Shown here one piece after another: positions 1 to 6,093 of a stretch of DNA of 8,764 nt. The translations under genes and the position numbers were made by a program. This DNA comes from Deferribacteres bacterium (lineage in GTDB: Bacteria > Zhuqueibacterota > Zhuqueibacteria > Zhuqueibacterales > Geothermadaptataceae): contig JACKDF010000039.1 in the NCBI GenBank assembly GCA_020633655.1, positions 1 to 8,764 of the forward strand, in the 5' to 3' direction. A model generated the notes under the pieces. That model was not told the DNA's origin. It searched no databases and saw only the letters and a program-made list of their open reading frames with translations. Numbering within the stretch: position 1 is the first letter of the stretch; each line of letters begins with the position of its first letter.

Positions 1-98
1 CCACCAAAAAGACGGAGCCCTATCTCCAGCAAAACAAAGAAAAACAAAGGCACCAACAGCATTGCAACTGTAAAAATTACCCTTTTTGAATTTGTCAT
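1..98 (-). CDS. Partial CDS (5' end): protein with N-terminal membrane anchor, unidentified
   Basis: An open frame starts with ATG at 98-96 on the minus strand and runs off the window edge, so only 32 codons are visible. The peptide begins MTNSKR, followed by a hydrophobic stretch (about residues 7-24) and then LLEIGLRLFG. A hydrophobic helix ending in an (L/E)-x-GLRLFG-type motif is common at the N-terminus of membrane-anchored SGNH/GDSL-type hydrolases and some TPR proteins of Gram-negative bacteria; that resemblance is from memory and weak. Purine-rich GAAGGG lies only 2 nt before the ATG and AGGA about 12 nt before it, either of which could serve as ribosome binding site. It lies 113 nt downstream of the GH5 gene on the same strand and could be its operon partner. 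Function is not assigned. Confidence 0.55.
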   Translation of the reverse strand, partial: MTNSKRVIFTVAMLLVPLFFFVLLEIGLRLFG

Positions 99-211
99 AT
101 CCCTTCGATTTCCTGTATTAATCATTTATTTCATGCATGCTTTGCAAAAAATAACGCCATCGAGTTCACTTTTCTGCTCATACTGTCGGATAGTATTCCA
201 CATCTCTTGCA

Positions 212-1303
212 TCAATTTGGTGGAATGAGTGCATCGAGAAGTGCATAATTCCAATCGTCCGTGCTGCTATTATAGGCACCGAATCCAGCAATGAATTCCC
301 AATAATGCCAGCTCATATCATTTTCTTCTGCAGTCCGGGAAACAAAGTTTGTCCAGGTGGCTCGTGAGCTCATGGCCGCTTTACTGTAGGCGCCAAACTC
401 GCCGACATTTAAAGGCCGGTTATTCACATTCGCCCAGTTTACAGCCTGAGCAAAATCATTTCGGACAGCTTGTTTCTCAGCGTCCGTGCCGTGCCATGGT
501 GTACCAAGCCATTGATCTGAATTATCAACCCACTCTGCGCCCTGGTGGGTAAATGGAAATGGATTATAGTAATGAAAAGTCACAACGATATTCCGGTCTT
601 CCTCAGGCAATTTCAAACTGGTCAAGCCTGCATAACCACCCCAATTCGCCGTTCCTACGACCAGTGTTCGTCCCGGATTTGTTTCCCGAATGAGCGCGAT
701 GGCTTCCGACAGATATTGATTCCATAGATCCGGAGTAAGTTTATCGTTTGGTTCATTTAAAATTTCGAAAAAAAGATCACCTGAATAGTTTTGATAATGT
801 GTTGCCAATTCGCTCCAAATAGCCAGAAATCGTTCTTTATGGCCGGCCGGATCCTGCATTATTTCTTCATAATGATGAATATTGATCATTACCGCCAAAT
901 TTCGGTCAAGTGCCTGCTCGATCGCCCAATCCACACGTTTTAAAAATCGTGTATCGATGCTGTAAGGAAATGTCGCCGTTGTGTGTGTCGACCAGCGGAT
1001 GGGAATTCGAACCGAATTGAATCCAGCTTCCTGAATTAAAGCAAAATAATGTTCCTGAAGCACAATACCCCAGTCCCCTTCATTTGGGGCTTCAAGGGCA
1101 TTGCCCAGGTTCATTCCTCTGCCAAGTCTTTGATTTTGTTCAAATGCATCGAGGCCTGAAGGTGGTTGCATTTTTTCTGTGTCGGTTGGATTTTTTGAAC
1201 AAGCGCACAGGACAACCCCAAGCACAAATATCGCAAAACTTATTTTTCGAACTTTACCAAAACCGGGTGTCCCTGATTCATATGTTTTTGTTTTGAAATG
1301 CAT
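212..1303 (-). CDS. GH5 family endoglucanase lipoprotein (Cel5A-like, probably subfamily GH5_25)
   Basis: A 363-residue secreted glycoside hydrolase predicted to cleave internal beta-1,4 (or mixed-linkage) glucan or glucomannan. Residues about 18-35 form a lipoprotein signal peptide (basic VRK, hydrophobic core, lipobox LCAC with lipid Cys35). The GH5 barrel fills the rest: GRGMNLGNALEAP near 61-73, the R-x-P-I-R-W segment near 99-104, HHYEE at 143-147, the acid/base Glu184 in ILNEPN, HYYNPF at 244-249, nucleophile Glu302 in GEFGAY, and the aromatic WHYWEF near 332-337. All usual catalytic residues are present. From memory, these motifs and their spacing match the Thermotoga maritima Cel5A type closely, which is why subfamily 25 is suggested; linkage preference cannot be read from sequence. 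The gene follows the response regulator by 69 nt on the same strand, so it may be the last enzyme gene of the sensor operon or have its own promoter. The ribosome site (GGA about 10 nt before ATG) is weak. Confidence 0.93.
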   Translation of the reverse strand: MHFKTKTYESGTPGFGKVRKISFAIFVLGVVLCACSKNPTDTEKMQPPSGLDAFEQNQRLGRGMNLGNALEAPNEGDWGIVLQEHYFALIQEAGFNSVRIPIRWSTHTTATFPYSIDTRFLKRVDWAIEQALDRNLAVMINIHHYEEIMQDPAGHKERFLAIWSELATHYQNYSGDLFFEILNEPNDKLTPDLWNQYLSEAIALIRETNPGRTLVVGTANWGGYAGLTSLKLPEEDRNIVVTFHYYNPFPFTHQGAEWVDNSDQWLGTPWHGTDAEKQAVRNDFAQAVNWANVNNRPLNVGEFGAYSKAAMSSRATWTNFVSRTAEENDMSWHYWEFIAGFGAYNSSTDDWNYALLDALIPPN

Positions 1304-1372
1304 AGTATTTTTTCCAAATGATTGAAAAATGTCGATGTAACCGTACTTGCGTTGCCAACTTGAAAACCTGCG
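1304..1372. other. Spacer between response regulator and GH5 gene
   Basis: Short 69-nt gap within the minus-strand gene run. Read on the minus strand it holds TTGGCA followed by ACGCAAGTACGG. The GG is followed 10 nt later by AC rather than the GC required at the -12 element of a sigma-54 promoter, so it is not called as one. No terminator hairpin with a T-run is apparent, so read-through from the regulator into the GH5 gene is possible. Confidence 0.4.
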
Positions 1373-2827
1373 CTATTTTAATCCCAGTTTTTTGCACATG
1401 CGATGGTAATTCGAAGGCGCCAATCCCAGCTGCCGGGCTGCATCCGCATCGGATAAGGTGTTTTCACGAACAAAACGAAAATATTTTTCCTGTAATTCTA
1501 ACTCAAGATCGCGCCATGGTTTAATTCTGTCTTTGTGCCAGTACCCTATCGCAGGTTCACCCCACTCATTTTGCACGATATCCTGGAAACCCAAAGCTGT
1601 ACGCACACCCTGTAAATCAATTCGTTGTGCACTACTAAAGAGCAGCCGTTGTGCGACATTCTGCAATTCACGGACATTGCCCGGCCATCCATATTGCATA
1701 AGACTTTCCATAGCTTCATCCTCGATTTCCGGCGGTGTTAAATTCATCGACTGGCTGTACAACCAGAGGAAATGCTTCATCAAACATGGTATATCTTCCT
1801 TCCGTTTTGTCAATGGCGGAACGGCGAGGGAAACAACATTGAGTCGATAGTAGAGATCCTGACGAAATCTTTTTTCACGTACTTCCTCATGCAAATTTTT
1901 GTTCGTTGCGGCGATAATACGCACATCGACTTTTATTTTTTCAGCACGGCCAATTTTATCGATTTCACCTTCCTGAATGACACGCAAAAGCTTCGATTGA
2001 ACGGCCAGTGGAAGCTCCGCGATTTCATCTAGGAAAATAGTCCCGCCGTTTGCTATCTCGAAAAGGCCTTCTTTTCGGTCTGCTGCACCCGTGAAAGATC
2101 CTTTCTCAAAGCCGAACAATTCACTTTCGACGAGATGATCCGGCAAACTGCCACAATTTATGGGGATAAAATTTTCTGTACTGCGATGGCTCTTATAATG
2201 AATATTCGCTGCAACCAGCTCTTTTCCTGTTCCCGATGCGCCCAGAACCAATACGTTCGCATCGGTCACTGCATAATTTTCAATCTGCAACCGGAGCTGA
2301 CGCATGGCCGGTGAATCGCCGATGATTTGTTTTTCATTCAGCAGGTTCTCGATATTTTTTTGCAATTTATTATCTGCCCGCTGACGGGCTTTGTAGAGCC
2401 GCTTTCTTTCGTAAGCATTTAAAATATTCAAAATGAAATCTGTCGGCTGATAAATATACTCTTCGATATCCCCCGGGTACTTCGTGCAATACCAGATTGC
2501 GCCGGCATCAAGCAGGTTGTTGGCAAAATCGAAGTCCGTCATATTCATTGTCATCTTGGTGATGACGATGATTTGCAAAGCCTGATCGATACTTTTTATC
2601 TCGCGTATGAGTTTTTCGCCACGCAAACCACCGGATATTTGAAAATCCATAATAACGACATCGTATGCAGCGCCATTTCGAATGCGCTCCAGTGCTGACA
2701 AACCATCGGAAACAACATCCGTGATGATCAGTTTTTCCTTGAACGGCTCCAGGGTATTTCGAACTCTGCGAACGTCATAGTCTTCATCTTCAATGAGCAG
2801 TATTCTTATTTTTTTGATCTTTAGCAT
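1373..2827 (-). CDS. Sigma-54-dependent response regulator (REC-AAA+-Fis HTH, NtrC family)
   Basis: A 484-residue cytoplasmic transcription activator. Residues about 6-125 form a receiver domain with acidic Glu13/Asp14, phospho-acceptor Asp61 (VVIMDF), the conserved Thr90 and Lys116. A charged, probably coiled linker (about 138-165) leads to the AAA+ ATPase domain (about 168-395): Walker A GASGTGKE at 196-203, the sigma-54 contact loop as GSFTGA at 243-248, Walker B IFLDEIAE at 264-271, the arginine-rich RFRQDLYYRLNV at 320-331 and WPGNVREL at 381-388. The C-terminus (about 441-484) is a Fis-type helix-turn-helix ending AARQLGLAPSNYHRMCKKLGLK. All parts needed to activate RNA polymerase-sigma54 are present. 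It is encoded 4 nt after the sensor kinase, its evident partner. No Shine-Dalgarno sequence precedes its ATG (AATTAAAACT), so translation may be coupled to the kinase gene. Targets are inferred to be the glucan genes on either side. Confidence 0.95.
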   Translation of the reverse strand: MLKIKKIRILLIEDEDYDVRRVRNTLEPFKEKLIITDVVSDGLSALERIRNGAAYDVVIMDFQISGGLRGEKLIREIKSIDQALQIIVITKMTMNMTDFDFANNLLDAGAIWYCTKYPGDIEEYIYQPTDFILNILNAYERKRLYKARQRADNKLQKNIENLLNEKQIIGDSPAMRQLRLQIENYAVTDANVLVLGASGTGKELVAANIHYKSHRSTENFIPINCGSLPDHLVESELFGFEKGSFTGAADRKEGLFEIANGGTIFLDEIAELPLAVQSKLLRVIQEGEIDKIGRAEKIKVDVRIIAATNKNLHEEVREKRFRQDLYYRLNVVSLAVPPLTKRKEDIPCLMKHFLWLYSQSMNLTPPEIEDEAMESLMQYGWPGNVRELQNVAQRLLFSSAQRIDLQGVRTALGFQDIVQNEWGEPAIGYWHKDRIKPWRDLELELQEKYFRFVRENTLSDADAARQLGLAPSNYHRMCKKLGLK

Positions 2828-2831
2828 AGTT

Positions 2832-4337
2832 TTAATTTTGAATTGTTAAAATAAACCGGCATCCACCTTCAGGCAGATTTTCTGCATCCAGTTGCCAGCC
2901 GCAGCGTTGTTTTGAAATTTCATAGGCAAGATAACATCCGTAGCCCGAGTTGTTTTCATTTTCCTTCGTGGATACATTTTCAAGGAAAATTCGTTTTAAT
3001 CCATTTTCCGCAGGTTGCAACAAAGCTTCCGGAAAACCAACTCCATCATCTGAGATAATAATCAGGGATTTATTTTCCGGAGCCACATATTCTGTTTTCA
3101 CGGTAATCGTGATTACGGCATTCGGATTATGATCCATGCTGTTCTGAAAAAGAGGTTCGAGAATTTCCCACACAACAAATTCATTAATGGGTACCGGTGG
3201 CATACTCTCATCCAATTCCATTTCATATTTATGAGGTGTCGAATCCTTGGTTATACGCAGGCAAATATTGTCAACGATGAAACGGATAACCCCGTTAATA
3301 TCCGTTTTAAAAAGAGGATTACGGATAGTTTGCAGGGGCGGATCATACCATTTCATATCGTAAATTACACGTGAAATAAAGTTGGCATATTTCATAACCC
3401 GGCCACGAATTTCTTCGATATTTTGTTTCCCCAGAGCGTACAGGTCTTCTTTTATGAATCCCATCACTTTTTCGGCTTTGTGGTGGGTATGATAAATTCG
3501 TTTGGTGAATAAAGCTTCTTTTTGGTAGTCGATTCGTTCTTTCAACTGCTGCTCGCGCTGCATGTAGAGTTGTTCTTGTGCCAAATTGCGTTCACTCAAC
3601 GTGTAGGAAGAAATCAAGAACATGGCCAGGAATCCGAAAAAAATCAGACCGCTGAAAATCAAACTTGACTCATTATAGCTCGAAATTATTTCATCTGTAA
3701 TGAAGGTAAAATCAGGGGTATTTTGCATGTACAACGCACCGGCGTATTCCCCTTTCGGGACAAAGGGAACGAGCACGTGGAAAGTTCGTTTCCCTTCGAG
3801 TTCACTTTGAATAAGTTCCTTCTGTTTCAGCTCGTCTTCATGCCCGGAGTAAATGGAAATCGCTTTTTCATTTTGAACATCCGTAATTCGAAGCGTTGTT
3901 GAATCACCAAGAAAATAGTCGTATAAAAGCTGCCCGCTCTCTATAGTTGTGACATGCTCGCCATCGGTGGCCAGTACACAAATTTTTTCTACCCCTTGAA
4001 CAAGTAATTGCTGACTTAAAATAATATTAAACGCTTCAATAATTTTTTGCCGTTCTTCGGGTATTTGGCTTTGACGCGAAGAAGAAGTTGTCAATATCAA
4101 TTCTAGGGCGGTGGCGGTTAAATTTGATAATCTCTCCGAAGAATCCCTTTGATACGATTCCTGCGTTTGCGTTAAAAATCGTTGCAGGGACGATTTGTGG
4201 GTGTAGGAAATGAGCAACTGTGCGGCGACTACGATAATGAAAAGAACCATGATATGCTTGAGCTCAAAATGATATTTGCGCAGGCTGACAAGCAGATTTG
4301 ATTTTGCGGCTTCCGTATTTTCATTTTTCGCTTTCAT
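2832..4337 (-). CDS. Membrane sensor histidine kinase with atypical H-box
   Basis: A 501-residue inner-membrane kinase. TM1 spans about residues 29-45 and TM2 about 225-244. Between them is a roughly 180-residue extracytoplasmic domain (about 46-224) of no recognised family, perhaps Cache-like, with VEKICVLATDGEHV near 116-129. A charged helix (248-280) leads to a dimerisation/phospho-acceptor segment with IYHTHHKAEKVMGF near 281-294. The phospho-acceptor is probably one of His283, His285 or His286, but the usual H-E-x-x-x-P pattern is absent. The C-terminal HATPase_c domain has the N-box EPLFQNSMDHN (394-404), G1 DDGVGF (430-435) and G2 SGYGCYL (464-470). Its start overlaps the stop of the binding-protein gene in ATGA, and the response regulator follows after 4 nt, so all three are probably made together. 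It is inferred to receive a signal from the binding protein and phosphorylate Asp61 of the regulator. Confidence 0.9.
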   Translation of the reverse strand: MKAKNENTEAAKSNLLVSLRKYHFELKHIMVLFIIVVAAQLLISYTHKSSLQRFLTQTQESYQRDSSERLSNLTATALELILTTSSSRQSQIPEERQKIIEAFNIILSQQLLVQGVEKICVLATDGEHVTTIESGQLLYDYFLGDSTTLRITDVQNEKAISIYSGHEDELKQKELIQSELEGKRTFHVLVPFVPKGEYAGALYMQNTPDFTFITDEIISSYNESSLIFSGLIFFGFLAMFLISSYTLSERNLAQEQLYMQREQQLKERIDYQKEALFTKRIYHTHHKAEKVMGFIKEDLYALGKQNIEEIRGRVMKYANFISRVIYDMKWYDPPLQTIRNPLFKTDINGVIRFIVDNICLRITKDSTPHKYEMELDESMPPVPINEFVVWEILEPLFQNSMDHNPNAVITITVKTEYVAPENKSLIIISDDGVGFPEALLQPAENGLKRIFLENVSTKENENNSGYGCYLAYEISKQRCGWQLDAENLPEGGCRFILTIQN

Positions 4338-5659
4338 CGTACCAAAACCTTTTTGGAATTGATTCGTTCTGTTGCGGTTTGCAGCGCCTGCTCAACCGTC
4401 ATTTCTTTTTTTAAAGCCTGGTGGGCATAGTAAGAAATTACATCCGACCATTTCGTGTAATCCACACGATAGGGCCTGTGAATGCCTTTTTTCAGCAATT
4501 CATGGTAATAGGATAATTCAGAATTTTTCCCAACCAACTCTTTATCCATATAAATATTCTTCAGGATGGGCAAGTAACCACCTTTTTTATAAAGAGCCAA
4601 CTGACTTTCGCGTTGCAGTAAATACTTAATAAATTGCATGGCTTCTTTTTTGTTTTCAGAATGCCGGGAAACCATGAGATTCCAGCCCCCAAAAACAGAA
4701 ACAGGTTTGCTGCCTTCAAAATGTGGGATCGCGCCAATTCGCAGGAATTTCAGCCGTGCCTGCAACGCTTGAGAATGCTGTACTTGAACCGCAAGCCCGG
4801 GCCAGCTGCGCCAAAAAACGCCGTTGTTGCGCAACGCATGCTGGTCGACTTTATAGCCATCATAATCAGTTATTTTTTCTGGTGTCAGGTGGTAAGTATG
4901 CACCAAATCAACAAGTAATTGCAGAGCCTTTCTGCTCTCGGGAGCATTAAGTTGTACCGGACTGTGTTCGAAGAACTTCGGGTCCTGACTTAGTACCAGT
5001 TCCATGAAAGTACAAACCAAACCTTCAAAGTTATCACCCGGGAAGAGATAAAAATTATCATCTTTCTTTTCCCGGTTTATCCCCATTTTTATAAGCTCTT
5101 CCCAGGTTATTGACTTTTTCAGCTTCGGTTCCAGGCCCTTCCAGTTTGGAAACTGGCTTTGCAGAACATCCTGCTGATAATACATTAATCCAATATCCAG
5201 GTACAAAGGCAACGCGACGAGTTTATCTTCAAAATAACACGATTGAAGTGCATAATTCAGGAAATCGATTTGCAAATTTGTTTCGAGGAATTCATCCAAA
5301 GGTTCTGCCCAACGAGCAAATCGTGGCACCCAGATTAGATCGACAGCGAAAACATCAAGGCGACTGCTCTTACTTCGCAATGCACGTGCCAGTAATTCTT
5401 TGCGTTCATTGGTACTGAATTTACTGAAAGGTAAGTCGATGGTCACGACTTCGATTTTTCCTGCATGCTCCGCATTAAATGCATCAATTATCTCTCTGTG
5501 TGCCGGTGAAATATTATCGGCGTAGTATATCTTTACTAGCTGATCCGGCTCGTTTTCCAGTTCATTTCCCGCAGGTGGAAAGAAATAGGCAACCAGCGCA
5601 ATGCACGTTGTTAACAGGGAGGCGAGAAAAAGATTTGTACCTGTAAGAAGTTTTTTCAC
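4334..5659 (-). CDS. Membrane-anchored extracellular sugar-binding protein (ABC solute-binding family 1), probable sensor component
   Basis: A 441-residue periplasmic binding protein of the maltose/trehalose-like family. The start is GTG at 5659-5657; an in-frame TAA lies 9 nt upstream, which rules out a longer form, and AGGT about 12 nt before the start is a weak ribosome site. Residues about 8-27 are hydrophobic. The cysteine there follows LTT, a poor lipobox, so the segment is more likely an uncleaved anchor or ordinary signal peptide. Family hallmarks are DVFAVDLIWVPRFA near 102-115 followed by a PLDEFL element, DIGLMYYQ near 155-162, GVFWRSWPG near 280-288 and FGGWNLMVS near 333-341. No permease or ATPase gene adjoins it; instead its stop overlaps the start of the sensor kinase (ATGA). 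That arrangement suggests it presents a bound sugar to the kinase rather than feeding a transporter. The ligand is unknown; a glucan oligosaccharide is inferred from the neighbours. Confidence 0.88.
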   Translation of the reverse strand: MKKLLTGTNLFLASLLTTCIALVAYFFPPAGNELENEPDQLVKIYYADNISPAHREIIDAFNAEHAGKIEVVTIDLPFSKFSTNERKELLARALRSKSSRLDVFAVDLIWVPRFARWAEPLDEFLETNLQIDFLNYALQSCYFEDKLVALPLYLDIGLMYYQQDVLQSQFPNWKGLEPKLKKSITWEELIKMGINREKKDDNFYLFPGDNFEGLVCTFMELVLSQDPKFFEHSPVQLNAPESRKALQLLVDLVHTYHLTPEKITDYDGYKVDQHALRNNGVFWRSWPGLAVQVQHSQALQARLKFLRIGAIPHFEGSKPVSVFGGWNLMVSRHSENKKEAMQFIKYLLQRESQLALYKKGGYLPILKNIYMDKELVGKNSELSYYHELLKKGIHRPYRVDYTKWSDVISYYAHQALKKEMTVEQALQTATERINSKKVLVR

Positions 5660-5792
5660 AATAATTTGTTACCTGAAAAATGTTCATTAAAGATCCAACC
5701 GATGAGCCTGGCTCCTTCCTGCTTTTGTAGAAAATCCACCTGCCTTGATTGAAAACTCCGTGATCATTGAGGAGTAAATATTCAAAATCGGC

Positions 5793-5807
5793 AAAATGCT
5801 GCATTTT
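5793..5807. repeat. Perfect 15-bp inverted repeat AAAATGC-T-GCATTTT
   Basis: Two 7-nt arms, AAAATGC and GCATTTT, flank a single T and are exactly complementary. The dyad lies about 134 nt upstream of the GTG of the binding-protein gene, a position suited to an operator or activator site for that operon. With a 1-nt centre it is unlikely to fold as an RNA hairpin without opening the inner pairs. The protein that would bind it is unknown. Confidence 0.5.
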
Positions 5808-5922
5808 CGGCTGGACTCTGATTATTTTGAAGCATAATTTTAAACACTAAAAAGATACCTATCTCGATTCTATTTTAAAACACCAAATTCCCGGGCACTA
5901 AATAACGATATTTCCGACACAG

Positions 5923-5935
5923 TATCAAATTGATA
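5923..5935. repeat. Perfect 13-bp inverted repeat TATCAA-A-TTGATA
   Basis: Two 6-nt arms, TATCAA and TTGATA, flank a single A with full complementarity. It sits about 85-100 nt upstream of the promoter-like elements of the symporter gene, a typical distance for an enhancer site of an NtrC-type activator. The surrounding AT-rich sequence makes chance palindromes more likely, so the functional reading is tentative. Confidence 0.4.
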
Positions 5936-6031
5936 ATAAATCATTATTAAAATAATAATACAAAGCCATTTTTTCTATAGTTATTCAGGCAAAAATCTTT
6001 TTTTTAATACGTAATAACACTGGTACAATTG

Positions 6032-6060
6032 TTGACATTCTGTGCATCTTTAACCATTAG
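6032..6060 (+). promoter_or_regulatory. Candidate sigma-70-type promoter for the symporter gene
   Basis: A perfect TTGACA (6032-6037) is followed after 17 nt by CATTAG (6055-6060), which matches TATAAT at only three positions. Transcription would begin close to 6067, leaving a short leader before the ATG at 6094. The same stretch overlaps a weak sigma-54-like element (TGGTAC at 6021-6026, TTGA at 6032-6035), so which polymerase form is used cannot be settled by eye. Confidence 0.35.
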
Positions 6061-6082
6061 AGGGTTGTTTTATTTAGGAGAT

Positions 6083-6088
6083 GAGGAG
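6083..6088 (+). promoter_or_regulatory. Strong ribosome binding site of the symporter gene
   Basis: GAGGAG lies 5 nt before the ATG at 6094, and a second AGGAG sits at 6076-6080. An ATG at 6081 is out of frame with the symporter, so 6094 is the supported start. This is the best Shine-Dalgarno match in the window. Confidence 0.7.
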
Positions 6089-6093
6089 TCCTG

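Larger units (their letters stand above)
5660..6093. promoter_or_regulatory. Divergent AT-rich intergenic regulatory region
   Basis: This 434-bp region separates the minus-strand sensor operon from the plus-strand symporter gene and must hold promoters for both. It becomes strongly AT-rich from about 5820 to 6050. It contains two perfect odd-centred inverted repeats (5793-5807 and 5923-5935), an AT-only imperfect dyad (5943-5959) and promoter-like hexamers before the symporter. No convincing promoter could be assigned to the minus-strand operon: no GC-N10-CC signature (reverse of -12/-24) with flanking consensus was found. No convincing coding sequence or RNA gene is visible. Confidence 0.7.

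Noticed and set aside
180..196. Small hairpin ATACT-GTCGGAT-AGTAT after the GH5 gene
   Set aside because: The stem is only 5 bp and no T-run follows on the minus strand, so it is not a convincing terminator.
1328..1360. Sigma-54-like TTGGCA upstream of the GH5 gene (minus strand)
   Set aside because: The -12 half is missing: the position expected to be GC reads AC and no TTGC follows at the right distance.
1318..2032. Plus-strand open frames opposite the response regulator
   Set aside because: They are antisense shadows of a gene with intact REC, AAA+ and HTH motifs; no start signals or family features.
5562..5804. Minus-strand open frame of 80 codons running from the intergenic region into the binding-protein gene
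   Set aside because: It overlaps the start of the well-supported binding-protein gene in another frame, has no recognisable domain or signal, and its composition looks like translated noncoding DNA; its ATG also lies within the palindrome at 5793-5807.
5943..5959. ATTATT/AATAAT dyad in the intergenic region
   Set aside because: Made only of A and T in an AT-rich stretch; mentioned as context but not called as a site.
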